Origin: Glandiceps talaboti
Lineage: Eukaryota; Hemichordata; Enteropneusta; Spengelidae
Reading direction: 5' to 3'
Length of the DNA: 64,000 nt
NCBI RefSeq assembly: GCF_964340395.1
Contig: NC_135555.1
Coordinates: 10,227,931 to 10,291,930 of the forward strand
Made by a program: the position numbers and the translations under genes. Shown here one piece after another: positions 55,151 through 64,000 of this stretch. The notes below the pieces were generated by a model. The model searched no databases. It was not told the origin of the DNA and saw only the letters and a program-made list of their open reading frames with translations. Within the stretch, counting starts at the first letter, position 1, and each line of letters opens with the position of its first letter.

Positions 55151-55616
55151 TGGTGATGGCTACTGCAATGGCTATGCCCTATGGCGATGGTGGTGGTGTT
55201 GGCGATGACTATGCCTATGCAATGGCTATGCCCTATGGCGATGGTGATGGTGAAAAATACCATATATTCATACCAAAGTGACAAATATAATGATTTTGGT
55301 GATATCGTGGGGTTGGGACGGTGTTGATGTTTTTAAAAGGAGGAGGACCTAGACACTCGCCCAATTCCATTTTCTAAAAATTGGCCGAGGTTCCCTTAAT
55401 TTCCTTTCTCTAAATATTACCCCCTCCCTTGCCAAAAGGATCGATCGATATTTGTAATGACATTGGTTGTTTCCCACTATTATCTCCACTGTGACAGTGA
55501 TGTGTAAAGGCATTGCATTAATCCCTGCGTTTGCCAGAGCTCTTCTAAGACTATAGACGGGTGCTTTACTGGTTCTCTTCCGACACTGTCTGGACTAGGG
55601 TCGATATCACCGCTCC

Positions 55617-55965
55617 TAGACTCTCTCACAGTCCTCGGAGCTTCTAAAATTCACGCTAAATGAATTATTTTGTTTGTACCGATACCATCTCCATAACGTA
55701 TTCCATGACCGTACTCGAATAACCTTGTACTGTGCACCCTCATCGACCACATAGAGATAACTATTCGTTGACATGTGACCGCGACGCTCCGTGTTTTCGC
55801 GAAGCCCGAATGGTTCATGGTTATCTCTATCATGGTCGATGAGGGCGCAAAGTACAAGGATATTCGAGTAAGGTTTTAATATATAGCTGACATCGGTACA
55901 CACAAAATAATTCGCTTAGCTTTAATTTTAGTAAAGCGAAGCTCCGAGGGCTGTGAGAGAGTCTA
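55617..55965. mobile_element. 349 bp hairpin element with 9 bp target duplication
   Basis: Left end TAGACTCTCTCACAGTCCTC and right end GAGGGCTGTGAGAGAGTCTA. The arms continue through GGAGCTT/AAGCTCC, AATTATTTTGT/ACAAAATAATT and GTACCGAT/ATCGGTAC, giving about 150 bp each. The flanks are CACCGCTCC (55608-55616) and CACCGCTTC (55966-55974), nine bases with one mismatch. Duplication size suggests a MULE-like origin. Confidence 0.85.
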
Positions 55966-55973
55966 CACCGCTT

Positions 55974-56148
55974 CATAGGGGCATGTAATATTTCTTAGAT
56001 GGTTGTTTTCCTGGTCTAGAGGCTAAACATAACAACATGTGTCTATATATTCCTACCTGTGAGGAAAAACAGGTTCTTTCTACTAGTAGTATAGAGATTG
56101 ATACATTTGTAGCAGCAGGCAATCTGGGCAATAATACGTGCCCCTGTG
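55974..56148. mobile_element. hAT-like MITE, older copy
   Basis: Matches 62730-62927 (ends ATAGGGGCATGTAATATTTC and AATACGTGCCCCTGTG, interior TTGATACATTTGTAGCAGCA). The flanking CACCGCTT and CACTGCTC are a possible 8 bp duplication with two mismatches. It directly abuts the 349 bp hairpin element, whose target site overlaps its left flank. Confidence 0.75.
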
Positions 56149-56869
56149 CACTGCTCCAAATCCTCAGTGTCTTACCACAATATTTACTCTTCTCTCGTGA
56201 GACCAACGCCTCTCCTCATACCACAATTAACAACGATTCTTTGCAGCATGGTCGCCAGTAGCGTATTTAATATGTTTGATATTAAATAATAGATAGAGAA
56301 ATGATGGTAACGATCACTATGGCAATGGCTATGCCCTATGACGATGGTGATGGTGGTGGTGATGGTGGTGGTGGCGATCACTATGGCAATGGTGATGGTG
56401 GTGGTGGTGGTGGTGGTGGTGGTGATCACTATGGCAATGGCATTGCCCTATGGCGATGGTGATGGTGGTGGTGGTGGTGATGGTGGTGGCGATCACTATG
56501 GCAATGGCTTTGCCCTATGGCGATGGCGATGGTGATGGTGGTGGTGGTGGTGGTGGTGGTGGTGGTGGTGGTGGTGGCGATCACTATGGCAATGGCTTTG
56601 CCCTATGGCGATGGTGGTGGTGGTGGTGGTGGTGGTGGTGGTGGTGGTGGTGGTGGCGATGGCTATGGCAATGGCTTTGCCCTATGGTGATGGTGATGGT
56701 GATGGTGATGGTGATGGTGATGGTGATGATGATGGTGGTGGTGGTGGTGGTGGTGATGGTGGTGATGGTGATGGTGATGGTGATGGTGATGGTGATGGTG
56801 ATGGTGATGGTGATGGTGATGGTGATGATGGGATGTCAAATAACAAAAACATGCAAAGTTAGGTAACTA

Positions 56870-57990
56870 AATCAGTCCCATAAGATGTGACCCATCCCTG
56901 ACTAAGCATTTGTGTGCTTTCACTAATTTGTAGAGCTACAGAACAACAAAAAACATGAAGGAGCAATGAACCAGTAGTATTTTGGTTGTTTTGATGAAAA
57001 TTGATTGATTAACGCACTTTCTATTCTTCATATTCGGGGGGGGGGGGGCAATGTTCCCCAAAATTGTTCTACCGTCCTTACATGGCGTTTTCTGAGCCTG
57101 AATCCATATAGAAGCGGGAGTACCATGTGAACAGCTACGGTTCAACATACACATCGCCGTGATCAAGCTACTTCTGTGTGTCAGTCATTGTTACATGTGA
57201 CAAGCGACAAGTATGTGATCCCGACGCATAAGACCCCCCTCATAATGAGGATCCGAAATGTCATTGGGAAAAAATTCGAGTGTTGAATTGCAGACAGACT
57301 GTACGGGTTTCAATTTACATAATCGGATTTAATAGTACTATTTAGTATATAATTATATAAAACATTGGTCCTTGTAGAATTTAGCTATTCATATATGATG
57401 GCTTTGACCTTACATCCGGGGAATGGGCAAAGCAATTTTGATTAATAACAGATATTTCAAATCAGTGCAGCGTGTGCTTGTCTGTACTAGTCACTGCTAC
57501 AAATAATGAGACTATGCAGCAAGATAACGAGACAAGTTATGATTCATATTCGTCATATATCATTATATTTTAAACACCCAAGTCTATGGGTGTGTGTTGT
57601 CAGTTATAAAGCTTATACACGGTTGCCTGCATAGATGTCATAAATCTCCTTTACAACACAGAAGTACAGATTGGACATGACAGTTTTGTGTACGCGACCC
57701 AAATTCTTTCGCTTTACAGCAAAGTTAGAAACTCGCACTCAACGGTCACTGAAGGAGTCAGATGTGACGTACATGTATAATCTAATTGTAGTATTTGCAA
57801 TGAAGTAATGTGTGTCGGAGCCAATCATATTGGCCTAAATCCCGATGAAATAATTTTGGTAGCCTATCACACCAGTCTACGTCCTAGTGGAATAATTTTT
57901 ACCTCAGACAAGTTTATCTACTTTGCAGTTTGTAACGCACCAAGCCAAGTCTGTTGTTGTTGTTGTTGTCTCTGTGGTTGTCTTTGTCGT
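56870..57990. other. No gene seen; upstream region of sushi gene C
   Basis: Contains a G-run at 57038-57048 and unremarkable AT-rich sequence. The promoter of gene C should lie at its right end, but no CCAAT or TATA box could be assigned. Confidence 0.4.
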
Positions 57991-57997
57991 CGTCAAA

Positions 57998-58759
57998 ATG
58001 AGGTTTGTACTTAAGAAGTTGTTCTTTGACAATTCTATTTTGTCATGTAAGCAATGTAACGTACCGTATATGTGACATTTCTTTCTCCATGATATTTGCA
58101 CATCCTTAGTAGTTTTCTAGGGGTGCCAAATTGTAGGTAACGAAGTTCCTAAAAGGAGTAAAATCGCCGATGGTTCGAATCAAACCTCTAGCACTACAGG
58201 TGGAGGTCATTGTCGTGAAAAAAAACCTTTTTACGGTAAAACACGTTTGCTGTCCTGATGCCTCCCCTCGTAGGTAATCAAACTGTATGTACGAGACGCA
58301 GGTCACTATTTTGAGTGTGAATAGCTAGCAGTACTACATGTAGTTAGAAGTTTCTTGTTCGTTCAACTCCATTGACGATGTCTATCGATTTTGATGAGAA
58401 ACATTTACAATATAATATTGTACACAAACCATCTTATTGTAAAATAATGAATATGGGAAACAAACTTATTTTGTTTTCATTGAGTTTGGAAGTTACAGTT
58501 TAAAGAAGATGTCAGTGGCGTTCACACGCTATTTTTTTACGCCATACTCTTGAAGACTTGTATTTTCTGGTTGTGGGCCCCAAAAGTTCCTTAAAAACTG
58601 TGATTGTGTTAGCTGTCTTGTTTATTGATCTGAAGACTGGAATGTCATACTTCGTTGTGGAGAAGAATGCCAGTCGACCAGAGTCACGTTATGACGACGT
58701 CATGCAATCGAGACAGTCGGTATTGCTAAGGCAACCAAACAAACAAACAAACAAACAAA

Positions 58760-58796
<37 letters not shown>

Positions 58797-58805
58797 ACAC
58801 ATACA

Positions 58806-58841
<36 letters not shown>

Positions 58842-60074
58842 GGTTTATTGCATCAGGTCAACTGACCCATGAGCTAACAAGTCAAAAATACATAGACAAT
58901 AACTATACATTTGTTACATAACTTAGTGGAGAAGATACAAATTTGTGATTACATGTTCACATGTTAACACGCCACCAGTGGCAATTATTGGCCATTATGC
59001 CTAATCATGAATGCCTTGTAAATATAAAGGCTTAGTCGTTGTACAATGGAAGTTTTGTCAGAGGACATCAGATCGATAAATTTGAACACATTTGGGGTGA
59101 GTCCAGTAATATCGTGGTATGTACCTATCCCTGAGCAGACCAAATTTTGTACACACTAAAACGAAATAAAACTCATCTTCAATAACCCCACAGTTGCTGC
59201 ACACCCTATCCGCAGGTGAGGTTCTCGGCCTGGTCAGTCCAACGGCCAGCCTCGATTTGCAGTGGGTGTGACGAAACTCTTAATCTAGTGAGAGCATGTC
59301 TAAATTTTGTAATAGATACAATGTCTAAATACGGTTTGAAATTAAAAGTATCAAAATGTCTATATAGTCTTGCTCTGGATGAATCGTTCAATCTGCTGTT
59401 CCAAGTTTGTATATAGTTGTCAAATAGTCGCTGCTTAATTAAAGCCAAGAATTTAAACTCATCCCCCACCCCCTGATGCAACCATACATACGTCACTCCC
59501 AACTCAGCTAAAATATTTTTTACTGACGACACCCAACTGTTACATCTGGGATGTTGTTGCAGATCAGTCAATAAAACATCATAAATTCTCCTTATATATT
59601 TGTTTGGCTTACAGCATATTATTTTCAACCAAAATTTTACAATCTTATAAAAGCGCACTATACGATATGGGACTCTACCAAGTTCACCATAGATGAAATC
59701 ATTTTGTGTACTCTGCTTAACGCCAAGAAGCTTTTTACAGAATGACAAATGAACAGTCTGAATAGCATCAGCATTAGCAAAACCCCATATCTCAGCCCCA
59801 TAATTTAGGATAGGAGAAACTAAAGTGTCAAATAAATATAAAACATGCCTAGGGTGAGATTTTCAAACTTATAAAGATATGTGTTCAGTTGAAAAACTGC
59901 TTTCTGTGCTTGACCTGCCAATGTTCGTTGCGCCTCCTCAAAAGAACCTCCTTGGGTGAATACTAACCCTAAATAAGTAAATTTGTTTACAATACATACA
60001 TACATACATACATACATACATACATACATACATACATACATGTACATACATACATACATACATACATACATACA

Positions 60075-60105
<31 letters not shown>

Positions 60106-60259
60106 TTATTTATTTATTTATTAAGCCGTGTACACAAGAAGTGACATTGGCAAGGAAATATACCAAAAAAACACTGATGTTACATACATAACAAGCAAAC
60201 ACGTGCCATACATATCTACCTTACATCCAACCAACCAACCAACCATCCGTGCATGCACG

Positions 60260-60329
<70 letters not shown>

Positions 60330-63300
60330 ATCGAAATCATATGCATGATAACACCTGGGACTTATCCTTGTCCGGCCGGATCCACCAACGAGGTTTCCAG
60401 ATGATCGTAGATAAGTAACTCAAATAATGCAGTTACCAAACATAGCAGCTATTTCAAGTTATGTTTTTACACACCTCCCACCTCAGACCACCACACTATA
60501 GTGGTCTGAGCACTCGCACGTCGTCACAGTGCACACAACGAAAATATGGTATAGGGGCGTGGAAATAAGAGGAAAAGAAGGGAAAGACAAGAACAGGAAG
60601 AAAGGGAAATAGAGGAAGTGAAACAAACGGAAAGAGAACAAATGGGAAGGGAAGGGGAAATAGTAGGAGAGTAAAATTAAAATTGTTTGTTTTCTACTAC
60701 TTTACAATGGTATGGCATAGACTTGTAGTGAACTGGTTTGGTTTTGTCCACTTTATAGGTGTAAATAAAACCTGTAACCATCATGATATATGACTTTGCC
60801 TTCTGAAATTCATTCCTTATTTGACAAATGTGACTTTGTGACATTCTTGGCCTCCTTGTCGTACAACAGCAAACATTGAATATAAATAACAAACAAACTT
60901 GTGTACACCGTGTACCTGTCAGACAAAAATTTACGACACTTTGTTGAAGGTCACACAACCACGTCAAAGCTCTTCTTAGTACATTCAAGTTATCCCTTTT
61001 CTTTTCCGTCAGTTGACGAAGTTTCTGCGTTGGGGCTTGGCATGTTCTCGTATTAAGACTGTATTTTTCTTAAGTTTCGAATTCGTAATATATTTGTATT
61101 ATACCACTTTATGGTAAGATTGATGTCCAGGGATTGTTTACAGAGTGAAACCATTCCAGAAGTATAGATTTCTAACAAGTCAACAAGTTCCTACAATTGA
61201 AGTTGATAGGTTAAGGAGTTTATATGTAACTCAATGCAAGTAGATTACTCAAATGCAAAGTAACAACCATGCATGCATGGGCGCCATACTGACATCCGTG
61301 CTTAAAACAAGCGAACTTGAAGTTTATTCCTTCGCTCTGATGTCCCAATGCCAGTTTCTGAGATCCAATAAAAAAGGCGTGGATTTTAATAAGCAAGCCA
61401 TCGCATCGTACAAATTACTAGTAGTTTGTTTCTGTAGTCAAAGCGTTTATCTACATATGTCTCTTTTACCAGAAAAACGGCCACATTCAGACGTTTCAAA
61501 TGAAAATCATACTGCTCTGTTTGCATATTTAATAGCTAGATATGCTTTCGTCAGCAAAATATAACACATGTCACTGATTGCTGTATTTTGTGTTGTTCTG
61601 CGCAGAGGCTTTGGAATGCTACCGGTTCTTATCTTGATATGTTTCTACTTTGACCAAGCTACTGGAGGTAAGATGTATAACAACACGACAAACAAATATA
61701 AACACTGGAAGACTTAGTATAAATGAAAAATCAATGCTTGTATCGTGCATGGCCGCCAGGGAAGTTTGTACCTTAGTTTCACCTAATACAGTGAAAACCA
61801 TGTCAGATCTGAACACAACGTTTGCTGACTCGACAAAAATCTTACATTTTTTTTTGGTTCCAAAAAAAATCGTTCAAACATTATTGTTACATTTTCTTCA
61901 TGTGAAATCCAATTGTTATCGGGTCGACGCAAATCATTTTACAGCTTTAGAATCTCCTATACGAGGACGGTCTCTAAGCTTTGTTTCAAGTGACAACCAT
62001 TGTATATTATACCTTCATAGCATTTATGGTAATATACCGTAATAATAGAAACGGACGTGTAGTAAATTGCTAAATGTATGTTGTATGCTCGGAGACATAT
62101 CCGGGTACATTTAATTTACATTTGCAGAAAACACTTTTTAGTTCCCCCAAAGTACCACTATAGTACAACTTTGAAAATCGATTTAACTATAAACCAGTCT
62201 TGCTCAAAATAAAAAAAAATCTAAAGAGTGGAATGTCGCAAAATGTTGACACCGTTTGACTTTTATTGCATCAATGTTTGTTTTTACCACAGTTGCACTG
62301 TCCCTGTATGTCCCTAGATATTGTATATATATAAATGTATATGATGGATTCTAAATTTGTAAATCAGAATGAGATCATCCACTTTACTTTACTTTCAGTA
62401 TGAGTATTCCATAGACATTACTTGCTAACCTCTCAAGCTTATCAAACGTCGTCAACCACACACCCCTTTACGGCACCATCCAAAACGTCCCCGCCAACCT
62501 GAGACGCGCAATGCATCTTGGAACTGGCAACAGGTCTATACGTTGCGTCAGAAGAAATATGTGATCTGGCTTGCAAGAATGAAGCTTGGGAACCTTTTTT
62601 ACGTTGATTGAGAAATTCGTAGTAGTGGGCGCTCTTTTGTTGGTATATGTTCTTTATTGCGTCGGGAGCGATTTGTATTTATATGTAAGGAGAGCGTCGG
62701 AGACCAATTTTTGTTAAAATCCTTCCGACCACAGGGGCGTGTAATATTTCATAGATTGTTGTTTTCCAGGTCTACAGACTAAATATAACAACCTTTTGAA
62801 TATATATTCCTACCTGTACAGGTAAATATTTATAGTATACGAAGAGATTGATACATTTGTAGCAGCAAGATTCGTATGATATTTTCCTAAGAAAACGGAC
62901 ATCTAAGCAATAATACACGCCCCTGTGCTTCCGACCCTTTACCATATTAAAGCGAAGCAAGTCTGAAAACGTTTTTATTTTCTCAGATGCTTGAAAAGGT
63001 GGAGATGCTTTGTAAATCCTACAGTGTAAAGTATACTTAGAAATATAGAATGTAATTCTTTTTTAATACCGCACATAGCTGACTGTGATCCAAGGTCACC
63101 TCCGGACAATGGTCAAAAGATTTGGGCCTATGAAGTCTACCAGTGTGACGAAGGTTACACATTGAGTGGACCTAGTAATCTGACTTTGTCAAACGGAACT
63201 TGGGACAACGATATCCCGACGTGTGAAGGTATGTAGCTACTACGTGATTTATCTAGAGTTCATCTTGAATTTCCGACTCGACTTCTTTTCATTGATGTGG

Positions 63301-63766
63301 TGTCTTTATGTATCACGCCCCCACACGACCAAATATGTCACTATTTTGCAACGTATTGTCTAACCAGAAAGCTCCTCTTCATACTAGTACAAATAAGCTC
63401 TATTGTGGAGAAGGTGGTAACGTTGAACTGTGACGACGAATACAGAGGCCGCCAACCATTTTGAAATATAATGTCATGTAACGATTCAACATATTTAAAT
63501 CTTGATAAGATACTACTGGAAGGGTTTGTGGGTTTTTTCATTTCTGTTTTCTCAGTTCATTATGTGTGATGTTTCTGTTTGATTCTCTTCAGGAAACAAC
63601 TGCACTGACCCAGGAGCAGCACCACAAAATGGCCAAAAAGCAGGATCAGACTATACCCATGGATCGACTGTAGAGTATACCTGTGATGCTGGCTATGAGT
63701 TAAGTAGTCCTGGTGTACTTACATGTACTGTCGGACAGTGGGACAACTCAGTGCCAACATGTGATG
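57998..63766 (+). CDS. Sushi gene C: third CCP paralogue, 3' end outside the window
   Basis: Exons: 57998-58002 (tentative first exon AAAATGAG|GTTTGT), 61606-61667, 63079-63228, 63593-63766. Introns after the first are phase 1, as in A and B. Exon 2 gives signal peptide MRGFGMLPVLILICFYFDQ. Exon 3 is the short CCP with C1, C2, Trp and C4 and Leu (LTLSNGTW) at the C3 position. Exon 4 is a full CCP, identical to that of gene A at about 50 of 57 residues by eye. The stalk and C-terminal exons must lie to the right of 64000. The first exon is 3.6 kb from the next and is supported only by its likeness to gene A exon 1b; the other three exons are firm. Confidence 0.75.
58740..58836. repeat. (CAAA)n(CA)n(CATA)n compound microsatellite
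   Basis: Ends directly at the 3' tail of the minus-strand LINE fragment, so the CATA part may be the element's own terminal repeat. Confidence 0.95.
58840..59990 (-). mobile_element. LINE 3' portion (end of ORF2 plus 3' UTR)
   Basis: Minus-strand frames, with shifts, read FTQGGSFEEAQRTLAGQAQK, PILNYGAEIWGFANADAIQT, then an open 180-codon stretch (59206-59748) with KLLGVKQSTQNDFIYGELGR, VWLHQGVGDEFKFL and RLRVSSHPLQIEAGRW, and finally CGVIEDEFYFVLVC. This is the usual C-terminal layout of CR1/L2/jockey-like ORF2 proteins. The 3' UTR ends at TCAGTTGACCTGATGCAATA before the microsatellite. It is truncated at 59994 by a (CATA)n array and lies in intron 1 of gene C. Confidence 0.85.
59994..60328. 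repeat. (CATA)n and (CA)n microsatellites
   Basis: CATA units span 59994-60104, with a short ATTT run to 60121. (CA)n with an ACGCGCGCGC start spans 60257-60328. Frames within them are artefacts. Confidence 0.95.
60550..60675. repeat. Homopurine tract, about 120 bp
   Basis: The plus strand is almost entirely A and G (blocks such as AGAGGAAAAGAAGGGAAAGA) with a few C or T interruptions. Such tracts can form triplex DNA. A small palindrome, CTCAGACCACCACACTATAG/TGGTCTGAG, sits just before it at 60483-60510. Confidence 0.7.
62730..62927. mobile_element. hAT-like MITE with perfect 8 bp target duplication
   Basis: Ends CACAGGGGCGTGTAATATT and AATAATACACGCCCCTGTG, flanked on both sides by CTTCCGAC (62722-62729 and 62928-62935). 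An 8 bp duplication with CA...TG ends fits hAT elements. It has no coding capacity, lies in intron 2 of gene C, and is related to 55974-56148. Confidence 0.9.
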
Positions 63767-64000
63767 GTAGGTGTTCTGGTGAAAATTAGAAAAATCACCT
63801 TTTTTTACATGTGGGTGAACTCTTTACATAAGCACACTATTATGTAATATGACAAAAACTTATCTTGTGTATTATCTATATATTATCCCGAAGTCTGTAC
63901 AGAAACGTTTTGTTTTGTTTTGTTTTGTTACATCAATTCTCGCAAACCAGGGGCATATATATTTTTCAGAAAGTCGCGATGTGTCTAAGACAGTGCTTTA

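Larger units (their letters stand above)
55155..56830. repeat. GGT/GAT minisatellite in two clusters (55155-55255 and 56305-56830)
   Basis: Both clusters are built from ATGGCAATGGCTNTGCCCTATG next to variable (GGT)n/(GAT)n blocks; the second also has GGCGATCACTATGGCAATGG. Units vary from about 60 to 110 bp because the trinucleotide blocks differ in length. Two small transposons lie between the clusters. Gly/Asp and Trp-rich frames through the array are not genes. Confidence 0.85.

Noticed and set aside
56450-56866. Gly/Asp/Trp-rich frame of 138 codons
   Set aside because: Product of the GGT/GAT minisatellite; no signal peptide, splice context or conserved positions.
61650-62042. 130-codon plus-strand frame in gene C intron 2
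   Set aside because: No recognisable domain, and it overlaps the intron that follows the signal-peptide exon.

Overview
The window looks like nuclear DNA from an invertebrate animal. Genes are split by GT-AG introns, secreted sushi (CCP) domains sit on single phase-1 exons, and there are many non-LTR retrotransposon remnants, hairpin MITEs and long microsatellites. A marine deuterostome such as a hemichordate or lancelet would fit, but this is a guess; nothing here fixes the species. All gene models were built by eye from reading frames, splice sites and remembered family consensus sequences.

Layout. 1-1.75 kb: two exons of a minus-strand RG/Q-rich and proline-rich protein ending in a CxxC motif; the gene runs off the left edge. 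3.2-6.7 kb: a decayed tandem array of about 240 bp units. 7.4-8.9 kb: a Harbinger-like non-autonomous transposon, with a second copy at 45.1-47.1 kb. 10-24.5 kb: two complete plus-strand paralogues (A and B), each encoding 173 residues: signal peptide, a short three-cysteine CCP, a normal CCP, a Thr-rich stalk and a hydrophobic C-terminus typical of GPI anchoring. A third paralogue (C) starts near 58.0 kb and runs off the right edge.

26.3-35.1 kb (minus): a complete ten-exon gene for a glycine C-acetyltransferase (2-amino-3-ketobutyrate CoA ligase)-like PLP enzyme of 423 residues. Its last intron holds a 2.4 kb satellite of 26 bp units. 35.9-40.7 kb: nested hairpin elements and a dead reverse transcriptase. 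40.7-43.6 and 50.8-54.0 kb: a direct segmental duplication carrying a sulfotransferase-like gene. The left copy is intact and the right copy is broken by a 98 bp deletion. Between them lie the second Harbinger-like element, a tandem duplication, (CATA)n, (CTT)n and a LINE fragment. 55-57 kb: more hairpin elements and a GGT/GAT minisatellite. 58.8-60.0 kb: the 3' end of a LINE inside intron 1 of gene C.

The genes do not form a pathway. The A/B/C cluster is the most coherent unit: exon phases are identical, A and B share GC-AG introns, and both have a 3' UTR intron whose pyrimidine tract is a (CT)n microsatellite. The first CCP consistently lacks its third cysteine. The duplication pair also gives useful before-and-after views of transposon insertion: a 9 bp-TSD MITE and a LINE, each absent from the sister copy.
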